In this document: piece after piece, positions 35,149-44,260 of the stretch
Layout of the letters: each line of letters begins with the position of its first letter
Numbering within the stretch: position 1 is the stretch's first letter
NCBI GenBank assembly: GCA_964400285.1
Contig: CAYNTK010000001.1
Location: forward strand, 372,001-436,000
Length of the DNA: 64,000 nt
Origin: FEN-1279 sp964400285
GTDB lineage: Bacteria; Bacteroidota; Ignavibacteria; Tepidaquicellales; Tepidaquicellaceae
Direction of reading: 5' to 3'
The notes under the pieces: generated by a model
What the model saw: the letters and a program-made list of their open reading frames with translations, nothing else
What the model was told of the DNA's origin: nothing
Database searches by the model: none
Made by a program: the position numbers and the translations under genes

Positions 35149-36522
35149 TTATTTTATAGATATAATATCATTGTATAAAACAAAAAGCATAAATGCAAGA
35201 AGAATAATGAACCCAATATTTTGTAATGCAATTTGAACTTTATATGAAACTGGTCTTCTAATAATTCCTTCGATAAGCAAGATTACAAAATGTCCACCAT
35301 CGAGTGCAGGGAATGGAAGAATATTAATTACTGCAAGAGAAAGCGAAAGCATTGCAAGAAAACTTATATATGATAAAAATCCCATTTCTGCAGATTGAGC
35401 AGAAGCTTGAGCAATTTTAACAGGTCCACCGATAGCTTTTTTGAAAGGAATATCACCTTTAATAACTTTTGCAATCGATTTAACTAAAACTTCAAAACCA
35501 AAATAATATAAGTCAGAACCCGCTTTGGGAATTGCAGAGAAAATGCCATATTTAATATGTTTAATAGGACCTTCGTATTTAGCAGTAATTTCAATACCTA
35601 TTGTAGAATCAGGTAATTGTGGAGTAACTTTTGAAGTTATTATATTCCCGTCACGAATCCATTTTATTTCAGTCTCCTTATTTACGTTTGCTTTAATTAA
35701 GTCAATTAGCTTTTGGGAGTGAGAGATTTTTTCCCCAGCAAATTCGGTTATAACGTCACCTTTTTGAATACCACATTTTTCTGCTGGTTTACCCGGTATA
35801 ACACTGTTAATTAATGGAACGATTTTTTCAGGATATATTCCAATGTTTTTTTCGGTAATATCTTTTAGTTTTTCTTTCGGGATTTTAATATCTTCGTTTT
35901 TTCCATTTCTTAAAATTTCAAATGTAACTGACTCTCCAAGATGGTCGAGATAAATTTTATTTTGTAAATCATCCCAATTATCAACCGATTTATTATTAAT
36001 TGAGATAATTTTATCATTTTCTTTAAGACCAAATTCATCAGCAATGGAATTTTTAGAAACATAACCAATGGTTGTCGTTTCTGTAATAGTTTTTCCTTTG
36101 ATTAGAGTAAGAGAATAAAATATTAGGAAAGCAAGAAACACATTCATTATGACGCCTGCAGTGATAACAATCATACGTTTCCAGACTGGTTTAGAACGGT
36201 ATTCCCAAGGTTTAGGTTCTTGTTTAATAAAATCTTTATCCATACTTTCATCAATCATACCAGCAATTTTAACGTAACCGCCAATAGGGAAGGCACAAAT
36301 ACGATAATCCGTATTACCTTGTAAATCAATATTTTCTTGAAGCTTACCAAATGAAAACCCGGTAATTTTGTTAAATCCGAATAATCTAAAACCTATACCA
36401 AGAGCAAATACATCAGCCCTCATACCACAAGAACGAGCGGCTAGAAAATGACCGAGTTCATGAACAAAAACGAGAATTCCAATAACAATTAAAAAATAAA
36501 ATATAGTGCTAATAATTTCCAT
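35149..36522 (-). CDS. rseP: RIP metalloprotease RseP (site-2 protease)
   Basis: This is an inner-membrane zinc protease that cuts transmembrane segments, including anti-sigma factors in the envelope stress response. The HELGH motif (His21, Glu22, His25) lies in the first helix. Two PDZ domains follow (about 155-220 and 240-300) and the C-terminal LPFPALDGGH motif supplies the third metal ligand. Length (457) is typical. It is downstream of dxr (53 bases), and the dxr-rseP pairing is common in bacteria. An ECF sigma factor gene lies two genes upstream on the same strand, so a link to sigma release is possible but untested. Confidence 0.95.
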   Translation of the reverse strand: MEIISTIFYFLIVIGILVFVHELGHFLAARSCGMRADVFALGIGFRLFGFNKITGFSFGKLQENIDLQGNTDYRICAFPIGGYVKIAGMIDESMDKDFIKQEPKPWEYRSKPVWKRMIVITAGVIMNVFLAFLIFYSLTLIKGKTITETTTIGYVSKNSIADEFGLKENDKIISINNKSVDNWDDLQNKIYLDHLGESVTFEILRNGKNEDIKIPKEKLKDITEKNIGIYPEKIVPLINSVIPGKPAEKCGIQKGDVITEFAGEKISHSQKLIDLIKANVNKETEIKWIRDGNIITSKVTPQLPDSTIGIEITAKYEGPIKHIKYGIFSAIPKAGSDLYYFGFEVLVKSIAKVIKGDIPFKKAIGGPVKIAQASAQSAEMGFLSYISFLAMLSLSLAVINILPFPALDGGHFVILLIEGIIRRPVSYKVQIALQNIGFIILLAFMLFVLYNDIISIK

Positions 36523-36575
36523 TTATCAATTTTAGTATGTTATATAATATAACTAATTATATAATTAAATAACAT

Positions 36576-37730
36576 TTAAAAAGTATTTAAAATTTCGTTA
36601 CGTGTAATTCTATCAATTTCAATAATATCTTCAATTTCAAAATCATTTCTGCTTATGTGTTTATCAAGACTTTTTTTAATAATATCCGATATTCCATAAA
36701 AACCAATTTTGTTTTTTAAAAACAAATCAACAGCGACTTCATTTGCAGAATTCATTACAACTGGATACGTTCCGCCGGCTTTTATAGTTTCAAAAGCAAT
36801 TTTTAAACATTCGAATTTATTAAGGTCAGGTTTTTCGAAAGTTAATTCTTTTAAAACGCTAAAATCTAATTTAGGAAAATCAGATTTAACTCTATCAGGA
36901 TAAGTGAGGGCAAATTGAATTGGGATTTTCATATCAGGAATGCCAAGTTGAGCTTTTATAGAAGAATCTGAAAATTCAACAAAGGAATGAATAATTGATT
37001 GTGGGTGAATTATAACATCGATATTATTTACATCTATATTAAAAAGCCATTTAGCCTCAATTACTTCAAGACCTTTATTCATCATTGTTGCTGAATCAAT
37101 TGTAATTTTATTACCCATATTCCAGTTTGGGTGATTCAGAGCTTCAATGACACTTGCGTCTTTAATTTCCTCTTTTGTTTTTGTCCTGAATGGACCACCT
37201 GAAGCTGTAAGAATTATTTTGGAAATATTTTTTTCACTTTCACCTAATAAGCACTGCAATATAGCAGAATGTTCACTATCAATTGGTATTAATTGGATTT
37301 TATGGTGGTCAACAAGTTTGTTAACGATAGCACCTGCAACTACAAGAACTTCTTTATTTGCTAATGCAATATATTTACCTGATTTAATAGCCTCAATAGT
37401 AGGTTTTAACCCTGCGAAACCAACTAACGCGTTAACGAGGGTGTCGTAATCATTACTCCGAATAAGGTCTAATAGGTTTATATCACCAGAAATAACAATG
37501 GATTGGCATTTGAAATTATCCTTAAAATATTTTGCTTTTTCAGGATTTTGAATATAAACAAATTTCGGTTTGAAAATTTCAACTTGTTTTTTTAGTATTT
37601 CAATTTTATTATTAGTTGTAAGAAATATTACTTCACAATCAAAACCGTTTAAATTTAAGTTATTGATAACTTCGAGTGTGTTTCGTCCAATTGAGCCAGT
37701 AGAACCAAGAATACCAATTCTTTTGTTCAC
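36576..37730 (-). CDS. dxr: 1-deoxy-D-xylulose 5-phosphate reductoisomerase
   Basis: This enzyme makes 2-C-methylerythritol 4-phosphate in the non-mevalonate isoprenoid pathway. The NADPH-binding GSTGSIGRNTLEVI (residues 9-22), ALANKEVLVVAG, PIDSEHSAILQ and TASGGPFR motifs, and the metal- and substrate-binding NHPNWNMGNKITIDSATMMNKGLE block are all complete. The 384-residue length is standard. It precedes rseP on the same strand. Confidence 0.97.
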   Translation of the reverse strand: MNKRIGILGSTGSIGRNTLEVINNLNLNGFDCEVIFLTTNNKIEILKKQVEIFKPKFVYIQNPEKAKYFKDNFKCQSIVISGDINLLDLIRSNDYDTLVNALVGFAGLKPTIEAIKSGKYIALANKEVLVVAGAIVNKLVDHHKIQLIPIDSEHSAILQCLLGESEKNISKIILTASGGPFRTKTKEEIKDASVIEALNHPNWNMGNKITIDSATMMNKGLEVIEAKWLFNIDVNNIDVIIHPQSIIHSFVEFSDSSIKAQLGIPDMKIPIQFALTYPDRVKSDFPKLDFSVLKELTFEKPDLNKFECLKIAFETIKAGGTYPVVMNSANEVAVDLFLKNKIGFYGISDIIKKSLDKHISRNDFEIEDIIEIDRITRNEILNTF

Positions 37731-37772
37731 TATTAAAATTTGTTTTATTTAAACTTAAAATAGAATATAATT

Positions 37773-38384
37773 CTAATTTAAATATTTGTTGATAATATTT
37801 AAATAAGTTTGTTTATCTCTACTTCCAACAATATTTTCAACTATTTTACCATCTTTATTTAATATAAAAGTAGTAGGAACAGCAGATAATTCACTACCTG
37901 CAGCTTTTGAATAAGCATTTACTAATTCAGAAGTCCCATCAATTGTAATATAGGGAAGAGGATTTACAGTTAAATATTCAATAATATTTGGTGCGCTTTT
38001 TTGTTGAAAAATATTTACACCAATCATTACAAAATTTTTATCTTTAAGTTCTTCAGAAATTTTAATTAAGTCAGGAATTTCTTTCTTGCAAGGACCACAC
38101 CATGTTGCCCAGAAATTGATAAAAACTATTTTACCTTTGAAGTCATTAATAGATTTTTTAACACCATTTTCAGACCAAGTAAAATTTGGAGCGATTTTTT
38201 CACCTTTAAATTCTTCAACTGATTCCATTTTAAAAAGTTTAATGGTTGAAGTATTATTATCGCTTTTTTTATTTTCGGTAGTTTGATTTTCTTTTTTCAC
38301 ATCAGGTGTATTATCGCTTTTTTTGTTGCAACTGAAAATAGTTATTGCAACGAAAAGGATGAAGATAATTTGAATTTTTTTCAT
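37773..38384 (-). CDS. TlpA-like thioredoxin-fold lipoprotein
   Basis: A lipoprotein signal (IFSC, lipid Cys19) precedes a polar asparagine/lysine-rich linker and a thioredoxin-like domain (about residues 64-200). The redox pair is Cys96 and Cys99 in FWATWCGPCKKE, followed by the cis-Pro loop AVPTTFILNKDGKIV. TlpA/ResA-type proteins reduce periplasmic disulfides, often in cytochrome c assembly. No cytochrome genes are adjacent, so the partner is unknown. It is the gene before dxr (42 bases). Confidence 0.9.
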   Translation of the reverse strand: MKKIQIIFILFVAITIFSCNKKSDNTPDVKKENQTTENKKSDNNTSTIKLFKMESVEEFKGEKIAPNFTWSENGVKKSINDFKGKIVFINFWATWCGPCKKEIPDLIKISEELKDKNFVMIGVNIFQQKSAPNIIEYLTVNPLPYITIDGTSELVNAYSKAAGSELSAVPTTFILNKDGKIVENIVGSRDKQTYLNIINKYLN

Positions 38385-38414
38385 ATAGATTTTATTTTTA
38401 TTTTATAAAAAATT

Positions 38415-39137
38415 TTAATATTCGGGTGTATTGTCAACATCATAACCTTTATCTTTTGCATATTTATATAATTTTTGGGCGAGTAGTTTTCTTGCTCTGT
38501 GCAATCTACTTCTTACAGTTCCAATTGGACATTGTACAAATTCCGCAATTTCTTCGTAGCTAAGACCTTCGATATCGCATAAAATGATAACGGTTTTAAA
38601 ATCATCTTGCAAGGAATTTAAAGCAATTGTAACTTGGTCGTCTAAAAGATTATTAAAAACTTTTTCCTGTAAATCAGTGGAATCAATTTTATCGGATTTT
38701 ATATTTTCGAAAAAGTTTTCGATTTCTTCGTAATCAACTTTACCTGGTGACTTTTGATTTTTCCTATAATTGTTTATAAACAAGTTTTTCATTATTCTAA
38801 ACAACCATGCTTTACAATTAGTGCCTTTTTCAAATTTATGGAAGAATCTAAATGCTCTAAGATAAGTTTCTTGGAGTAAATCGTCTGCATCAAGTTCATT
38901 ACCAGTAATTTTGTAAGCATAATTACGTAAAATACCAATATGAGGCAAGGCTTCCCTTTTAAATTCTTCCGTTAAATTTGAAATTTCTTCTTCAGATAAG
39001 AATCCATCTTCTTCATCTTCGAGAAAATCATCTTCATTTTCGATTTCTTCCTCTTTTAACGAAATGTTTTTATTTGGAATTAGCTTTTTTTTATCTTTTT
39101 TAGTCTTTTTTATTTTTTCAGCAGATTTATTCATCAT
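38415..39137 (-). CDS. ECF-type RNA polymerase sigma factor with acidic N-terminal extension
   Basis: This is a group 4 sigma factor of 240 residues. Region 2 (ADDLLQETYLRAFRFFHKFEKGTNCKAWLFRIMKNLFINNYRKN) and region 4 (CDIEGLSYEEIAEFVQCPIGTVRSRLHRARKLLAQKL) are complete. About 70 extra N-terminal residues, very rich in K and E, are atypical; such extensions can bind an anti-sigma or core. No anti-sigma gene is adjacent. The TlpA-like lipoprotein, dxr and rseP lie downstream on the same strand. Autoregulation is possible but no promoter was identified. Confidence 0.92.
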   Translation of the reverse strand: MMNKSAEKIKKTKKDKKKLIPNKNISLKEEEIENEDDFLEDEEDGFLSEEEISNLTEEFKREALPHIGILRNYAYKITGNELDADDLLQETYLRAFRFFHKFEKGTNCKAWLFRIMKNLFINNYRKNQKSPGKVDYEEIENFFENIKSDKIDSTDLQEKVFNNLLDDQVTIALNSLQDDFKTVIILCDIEGLSYEEIAEFVQCPIGTVRSRLHRARKLLAQKLYKYAKDKGYDVDNTPEY

Positions 39138-39366
39138 TAATCAAGAAATTTAAACTACGTATTTAATAAAACTTTATCAAGGAAGGAATTTATTACTTTG
39201 AAGTAATTAAAAAATTATTATGAAAAAAGAAATAATTTTTTATTCGTTTAATCTTTTTCATTTTTTTTGTTAAATATATTTATAATTTTAACAATTATTT
39301 AACATTAACTTTATAATAAATTAATAAATCATATTACCATCTTATTTTAAAATCTAATTTAACAAA

Positions 39367-39984
39367 ATGTTTAGAAAATTTTTACCTCAAAAAGAAAAGT
39401 TTTTCAAGCTTTTAACTGAATTAGCAGAAAATGTACATAAAGGAACAAAGTTACTTCACGATATTATGGTTAATCCCGATTTACTTACCGAAAATGCTTC
39501 AAAAATTCATATTTTGGAAAATAAATGTGATGAATTAACACATTCAATAATTAATGAATTGAACGAAACATTTGTAACTCCACTCGATAGGGAAGATATT
39601 TATCATCTTACAAATTCACTTGATGATGTAATAGATAGTATAGATACGATAGCAACAAGATTTGGAATTTATAAACCAAAGAAGAGTTTTGTTTTTGGAC
39701 CTCAATTATCCGGGATATTATTATCTCAAACGGAAATAATTTATCAAATAGTCGAAAAATTACAAGACCATAAGAATATGATGCAGAAAATAATTGCAAT
39801 TAGAAATTTGGAAACTGAAGGAGATATGGTATTTAAAGAAGCATTAATTAATTTATTTGAAAAACAAGATGATGTAAAAGAATTAATTAAAGAGAAAGAA
39901 ATACTCGAAATAACAGAAAAAGCAGTTGACCGTTGTCAGCGGGTTGCAATAGCAATCGAGAGTATAATAATTAAAAATGTTTAA
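39367..39984 (+). CDS. PhoU-like (DUF47) phosphate transport regulator
   Basis: A 205-residue all-helical protein of the DUF47/YkaA family, related to PhoU. It has two three-helix units with conserved E/D-rich stretches (LENKCDELTHSIINEL, LEITEKAVDRCQRVAIAIESI). DUF47 proteins nearly always sit just before a Pit-type phosphate transporter and modulate it. Here only 3 bases separate it from pit, so the pair is translated together. Confidence 0.92.
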   Translation: MFRKFLPQKEKFFKLLTELAENVHKGTKLLHDIMVNPDLLTENASKIHILENKCDELTHSIINELNETFVTPLDREDIYHLTNSLDDVIDSIDTIATRFGIYKPKKSFVFGPQLSGILLSQTEIIYQIVEKLQDHKNMMQKIIAIRNLETEGDMVFKEALINLFEKQDDVKELIKEKEILEITEKAVDRCQRVAIAIESIIIKNV

Positions 39985-39987
39985 AGT

Positions 39988-40977
39988 ATGTTTGAACTTA
40001 CACTCTTTATTATAATAATTGCATTATTATTCGATTTTTTAAATGGAATGAATGATGCAGCAAATTCGATAGCAACGGTAGTAGCAACACGGGTATTATC
40101 TCCGAAAATAGCAGTATTATGGGCAGCTTTTTTTAATTTTGCAGCTGCATTTGGATTTGGTGTTCATGTTGCAAATACAATTGGTAAAGGAATTGTGGAT
40201 ACAAATGTTGTTGACCAATATTTAATTTTGTCAGCATTAATCGGTGCTGTAATATGGACTCATGGGTGTACAAAATTTGGTTTGCCAATTAGTGTTTCTC
40301 ATTCATTGATAGGTGGACTTGCTGGTGCTGCAATTGTAAAAGCCGGGTTTAAATCGTTGATTTCTAGTGGTTTAATAAAAGTTACGATTTTTATTTTTTT
40401 ATCTCCTATAATAGGGCTTATACTTGGGGCAATTTTTATGATAATAGTTTCATGGATATTTAAAGATTCAAATAATAGAAAGGTAGATAAAATATTTAAA
40501 GTTGGACAATTATTATCATCTGCAGCATTTAGTTTAGGGCATGGGACAAATGATGCACAGAAAACAATGGGAATAATTTCAATTTTGCTATTTGCAAATG
40601 GTTATTTAGGGAATGAATTTTATGTTCCATTTTGGGTAATAATTATTTCGCACACAGCCATAGGATTGGGAACATTAGCAGGAGGTTGGCGAGTAATTAG
40701 AACAATGGGAATGAAATTGACACATTTAAAACCAGTAGGCGGCTTTTGTGCAGAGACTGCAGGTGCAGTAGTCTTAGTTGGAACTGCATTAGGTGGGATA
40801 CCAGTAAGCACTACGCATACAATTACAGGAGCAGTTATGGGAGTTGGAATGATAAAAAGATTAACAGCGGTTAGATGGGGAGTGGCAGGGAAAATAATAT
40901 GGGCTTGGATTTTAACTATACCATTATCAGGTTTATGTGGAGCTTTGGCTTATTTATTAATCAGTTTGTTTTTATAA
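39988..40977 (+). CDS. Inorganic phosphate transporter, Pit family
   Basis: This is a low-affinity phosphate (metal-phosphate) symporter of the PHO4/Pit family with about nine to ten membrane helices. Duplicated signature sequences are present: GMNDAANSIATVVATRVLSP near residue 20 and GHGTNDAQKTMGIISILL near 184. Length (329) is at the short end of the family, which spans about 330-550. It follows the DUF47 regulator gene. Confidence 0.96.
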   Translation: MFELTLFIIIIALLFDFLNGMNDAANSIATVVATRVLSPKIAVLWAAFFNFAAAFGFGVHVANTIGKGIVDTNVVDQYLILSALIGAVIWTHGCTKFGLPISVSHSLIGGLAGAAIVKAGFKSLISSGLIKVTIFIFLSPIIGLILGAIFMIIVSWIFKDSNNRKVDKIFKVGQLLSSAAFSLGHGTNDAQKTMGIISILLFANGYLGNEFYVPFWVIIISHTAIGLGTLAGGWRVIRTMGMKLTHLKPVGGFCAETAGAVVLVGTALGGIPVSTTHTITGAVMGVGMIKRLTAVRWGVAGKIIWAWILTIPLSGLCGALAYLLISLFL

Positions 40978-41046
40978 GAAAGAAAATTGAAATTAATCTG
41001 TAAAAGGATTGATTCAAAACATAATAAAGGATATGTAAAAAATGAG

Positions 41047-41120
41047 GGCGAGCAACGGGGCTCGAACCCGTGACCCTCAGAGCCACAATCTGATGCTCTG
41101 CCAACTGAGCTATGCTCGCC
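41047..41120 (-). tRNA. tRNA-His (GTG anticodon)
   Basis: On the minus strand the cloverleaf is complete: acceptor GCGAGCA/TGCTCGC with an extra 5' G (position -1) opposite C73, which is the identity pair of histidine tRNA. The D-arm is AGCTC...GAGC, the anticodon arm TCAGA-TTGTGGC-TCTGA (anticodon GTG) and the T-arm ACGGG-TTCGAGC-CCCGT. The 3' CCA is not encoded. Confidence 0.96.
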
Positions 41121-41154
41121 ATATATGTAAAATTAACTCAATAAAATATCTTTT

Positions 41155-41952
41155 TCAATGTAAATTAGCATTTGCTGACAAAAACTCACTAACATAAAAA
41201 TTAAATAAATCTGAATTTTCTATGTTACTTAGATGTCCAGAGTTAGGTATAATTTTTAATTCAGAATTTGGAATTAATCTAAACATTCTTTCAGAACAGT
41301 CAAGCGGTGTTAAAGTATCATATTCTCCAACTATAATTAATGTTGGAACATTAAAAGTATTTAAATATTCAGTTGAATCAATCCTTGTTGCAAGCGCAAG
41401 TAATGCACCACAAATACCTTCATCGGTATTTTCTTTAATCATTTCTTCAAGTAACATTTTAATCTCTGAATTTTCATAGTTTTTTTTGTTCACTAATTTT
41501 GGAAGAAATTCTGAAATAAATTCATCTCTTTTTCCATTTTTTATGTTCGTGATAATATTAGAGCGATTTATTAATCCTTTATTGTCATCTCTTTCTGCAC
41601 GAGTATCGGCTAATATGATTGCTTTGAAGACTTTTGGATTTTTAATATAGCTTCTCAATATTATGTAACCACCCATAGATACTCCGCATACAAAAACCTT
41701 ATTTAATTTTAGTGATTCTATGATAGATAATAAGTCATCAGCAAAAATTTCCATTGTCATTTGATTATTTTCTGATTTGCTTTTACCAAGTCCTCTTACG
41801 TCATAAGTAATAACTCTAAATTGATTTTTAAAAAAATCAATTTGAGGTTTCCACATTTTACTACTCAAAGGAAATGCGTGTAATAAAATTAAAGCATTCT
41901 CATTCCCTTCATAATCGGTGATATGAAGGTCATTAATTTTAAATTCTTTCAT
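41155..41952 (-). CDS. Alpha/beta hydrolase
   Basis: This is a cytosolic serine hydrolase of 265 residues. The catalytic Ser lies in the nucleophile elbow CGVSMGG (near residue 94), the Asp is in GEYDTLTP (near 217) and the His in SGHLSNIE (near 245). The order Ser-Asp-His and the YDVRGLGKS motif are typical of the 3-oxoadipate enol-lactonase/esterase type. The substrate is unknown. It is the last gene of a tight group (CDGSH gene 9 bases upstream, DUF2461 further up). Confidence 0.93.
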   Translation of the reverse strand: MKEFKINDLHITDYEGNENALILLHAFPLSSKMWKPQIDFFKNQFRVITYDVRGLGKSKSENNQMTMEIFADDLLSIIESLKLNKVFVCGVSMGGYIILRSYIKNPKVFKAIILADTRAERDDNKGLINRSNIITNIKNGKRDEFISEFLPKLVNKKNYENSEIKMLLEEMIKENTDEGICGALLALATRIDSTEYLNTFNVPTLIIVGEYDTLTPLDCSERMFRLIPNSELKIIPNSGHLSNIENSDLFNFYVSEFLSANANLH

Positions 41953-41961
41953 ATTTTTATC

Positions 41962-42198
41962 TTATAAATTTTTATGTGTTCCGTCACAAAATGGTTTTTT
42001 ATTTGTGTGTTTACATCCACACCAAGCTACTTTAGAATCATTTTTTATTTCAATTTCCATTGGTGAAAATTCAGTATTTTTATGTGACCCATCACAAAAT
42101 GGTTGATTATTAGAAATTCCACATGCGCACCATCAATATTTCCCTACTTTTATTTCTTTTATAATTGGTGATTTTTGATAAACATTCGGAGTTGCCAT
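41962..42198 (-). pseudogene. Dual CDGSH iron-sulfur protein, frame broken by an in-frame TGA
   Basis: Reading from ATG at 42198 gives MATPNVYQK...KVGKY, then TGA at 42133-42135, then WCACGISNNQPFCDGSH and, further on, WCGCKHTNKKPFCDGTH, ending at TAA 41962. Both CDGSH ligand sets (C-x-C-x2-S/T-x3-P-x-C-D-G-x-H) are perfect, so the 2Fe-2S sites are conserved. In family members the position just before the first W is often a second Trp (YWWC), so TGA looks like a TGG-to-TGA change. It is either a recent nonsense mutation, a sequencing error, or readthrough. No selenocysteine element was recognised. Operon position (12 and 9 bases from its neighbours) suggests a once-active gene. Confidence 0.8.
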
Positions 42199-42209
42199 AA
42201 TTTATTTCC

Positions 42210-42926
42210 TTATTGTTTTAAAGCGTTATTTAGAAATTTTGTAAAATCATAAGTTAATTTAATATTGTATATAATTAAATTAATTATTTCTGTATTAAAA
42301 GCGATTTCTGGTTTATAAGTTTTATATACGTAATACTGTTTCATTTTTAAAAGTTCTATAATAAGTTCATTTTTATTACTGGATTTTAAAAATTCATAAC
42401 CACGAGGTAGATTAATTAGTTTATCTCCAAAGATTTTTTTATAACTTTTAATAAAATGTTTTTCAGTTATTATTTTTTTAAAGTAATCAAAATTATTAAA
42501 AATGTGTTTCCTGATTTTTTTTATTTTATCTGGATCAGAACTGTATTGTCCTGCTGCAAATAGAAATTCAGAAGGTGATAGATGAAAATAAAACATTGGT
42601 AATTCTGGTTTTTTAATTGTATTAAAGCAAAATGATGCTGATGTCATTGTTTTATAGGGAGTTTTATCTTTAGAAAACCTTATATCTCGGTTAATTCTAA
42701 ATATTGAATTATAATTAATAACAATAGAGTAATCGATTTTGAATAATTCAACTGCAAGATTGTCAATTAAAGCTCGCATTGGAGATTTAATATATTTTTC
42801 ATAGTAATCTCTGTTTTTATCAAACCAGTTTTTATTGTTACAATTTTTATTTTCGAGTTTTTTTAAAAAATCGAGACTTTCTTTGGAAAATCCGAGAAAT
42901 GGTTCTTTTATTAAATTATCGAGCAT
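42210..42926 (-). CDS. DUF2461 (TIGR02453) family protein
   Basis: A 238-residue cytosolic protein with the TIGR02453/DUF2461 signature: NWFDKNRDYYEKYIKSPMRALIDNL at residues 35-60, RINRDIRFSKDKTPYKTMTSASF near 80-105, and FYFHLSPSEFLFAAGQY near 117-134. The biochemical function of this family is not known. It is the first gene of the operon with the CDGSH and hydrolase genes (12 and 9 bases between them). The promoter is in the 185-base gap to the divergent gene at 43112. Confidence 0.93.
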   Translation of the reverse strand: MLDNLIKEPFLGFSKESLDFLKKLENKNCNNKNWFDKNRDYYEKYIKSPMRALIDNLAVELFKIDYSIVINYNSIFRINRDIRFSKDKTPYKTMTSASFCFNTIKKPELPMFYFHLSPSEFLFAAGQYSSDPDKIKKIRKHIFNNFDYFKKIITEKHFIKSYKKIFGDKLINLPRGYEFLKSSNKNELIIELLKMKQYYVYKTYKPEIAFNTEIINLIIYNIKLTYDFTKFLNNALKQ

Positions 42927-43111
42927 ATAGAGTATTTTTTAGAAAATAGTTAGTAAGATCAATCAATAAAATGCGAAAAAATTTAATCTATTATGAAACT
43001 TTTTGAAGGTTTTCATAGTAATAAAATTAATCTTTATTTTTATTATAAAAATTATAATATTTGCAATTGGTTGTTATTTAAAAATTTTATTAAATTAAAA
43101 AAACAAAAACT

Positions 43112-43588
43112 ATGTTAAAAGTGAAATCTTTATTAGTTATTCTTGTCCTTTTATTTGCTTTTGTTGGAACAACAATAGCAAAAGATTTTCCAGGAGACAA
43201 AGCTGGAAGAAAAGCTGATTACCTCTACAAAAAACTTTCATTAACAAATGACCAATACACTAGAGTATATCAGATTTTATTCGATTATGAATCGAAAATA
43301 TACGAAAAAATGCATATAAAAGGTCATAAGTGTGATGAAAAATGTAAAGCTGAATGCAAAGCAATGCAGAACAATGTATTAGGTGAAATCGAAAAGGTGT
43401 TAAATAAAGAACAGGTTACTAAATTTACACCTTTAAAAGAAAAATTTTTCAAAATAACTTACAAAAAGAAAGTTAAGAAAGTTGTAAAAGAAGAAGGAAC
43501 AACAGAAAAGAAAGAAGAGAAGAAAGATGTAAAGAAAGAGGAAAAGAAAGATGTGAAGAAAGAAACAAAGAAGGAAGAAAAGAAATAA
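43112..43588 (+). CDS. Secreted Spy/CpxP-like protein with lysine-glutamate tail
   Basis: A signal peptide (residues 1-23, ending TTIAK) precedes a helical domain. It has the LTNDQYTRVYQILFDYESKIYEKMH pattern and a LNKEQVTKFTPLKEKFF helix, as in Spy/CpxP-type periplasmic chaperones. Cysteines occur in a C-x3-C-x3-C cluster (KCDEKCKAECK, near residues 71-81), which is unusual for that family and could bind metal. The last 40 residues are a highly repetitive KKEEKKDVKKEEKK stretch. The protein is basic and probably periplasmic. Function unproven. Confidence 0.55.
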   Translation: MLKVKSLLVILVLLFAFVGTTIAKDFPGDKAGRKADYLYKKLSLTNDQYTRVYQILFDYESKIYEKMHIKGHKCDEKCKAECKAMQNNVLGEIEKVLNKEQVTKFTPLKEKFFKITYKKKVKKVVKEEGTTEKKEEKKDVKKEEKKDVKKETKKEEKK

Positions 43589-43611
43589 TAAAAAAAGAAT
43601 TCTTAATAAAG

Positions 43612-43644
43612 AAAAGGTAGTAAAAATATTTTACTGCCTTTTTT
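43612..43644 (+). terminator. Intrinsic terminator of the 43112 gene
   Basis: GGTAGTAAAA (43616-43625) pairs with TTTTACTGCC (43629-43638), with one G-T wobble. A run of T follows (43639-43644). It comes 24 bases after the stop. Confidence 0.8.
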
Positions 43645-43670
43645 ATTTTTGTATTATTATTGAAAACAAA

Positions 43671-43713
43671 AATGCCGGTAAATAACACAGAGCAAATAAA
43701 AGATACCGGCATT
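43671..43713 (-). terminator. Intrinsic terminator of the 43736 gene
   Basis: AATGCCGGTA (43671-43680) pairs with TACCGGCATT (43704-43713). On the minus strand a T-rich stretch follows. It stops the leftward HTH gene at 43736-44260. Confidence 0.8.
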
Positions 43714-43735
43714 AAAAAAATATAAAACAGAGAAA

Positions 43736-44260
43736 TTATTTCATTAATTTACCGTTAACAAATCCAAATTCTTTCGCATATTCTTGATTTTTCCCAGATA
43801 ATTTCAGATTTACAACCATTTTAGTATTTTTGAATAAAGCACTTTCTTTAAGAACATCTGTAATTTCACTGCAAAGAGATTCAGCTTCGTGGAAGAAATC
43901 AACAGGTTTTGGTGCTCTTATAATTTTTCCTGTTCTTGTCGTGCGAAAATCATCCCTTGCTGCATAAATTACTTCTCTAAAATCAGCTTTATCAGTATTC
44001 ATAATGTCGGATAGGGATTTCTTATTTTCGAAATCAAGTAAATCTTCGAGAGAAACTTTAGCCCCGCTCCTGTTTAAAAAATCGAGAAATGATAATAAGT
44101 GATTTAATTTCCATTCGAACTTTCCATCAAGCATATACTTCAAACTTGAGTGAGGTATATTAGATTCAACCGCAATCCTATAAGGAGTAATACCCCATTT
44201 TTCTTTTAAATCTTTAATGATTCTTTTTAGCCTTCTGTTAAGTTTTTGATTGTCAAGCAT
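43736..44260 (-). CDS. HTH (XRE-like) regulator
   Basis: A 174-residue cytosolic protein. Residues 10-75 form a helix-turn-helix of the lambda-repressor kind (LKEKWGITPYRIAVESNIPHSSLKYMLDGKFEWKLNHLLSFLDFL). The rest has no recognised domain; it includes an arginine-rich FREVIYAARDDFRTTRTGKI segment. Its target is unknown. It is flanked by two terminators and divergent from nothing close (the argS end is 185 bases upstream). Could be part of a stress response or phage-type regulator. Confidence 0.7.
   Translation of the reverse strand: MLDNQKLNRRLKRIIKDLKEKWGITPYRIAVESNIPHSSLKYMLDGKFEWKLNHLLSFLDFLNRSGAKVSLEDLLDFENKKSLSDIMNTDKADFREVIYAARDDFRTTRTGKIIRAPKPVDFFHEAESLCSEITDVLKESALFKNTKMVVNLKLSGKNQEYAKEFGFVNGKLMK

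Noticed and set aside
42100..42135. Selenocysteine insertion at the TGA of the CDGSH gene
   Set aside because: No convincing stem-loop follows the TGA within the usual distance, and the residue in the family is Trp, not Cys.
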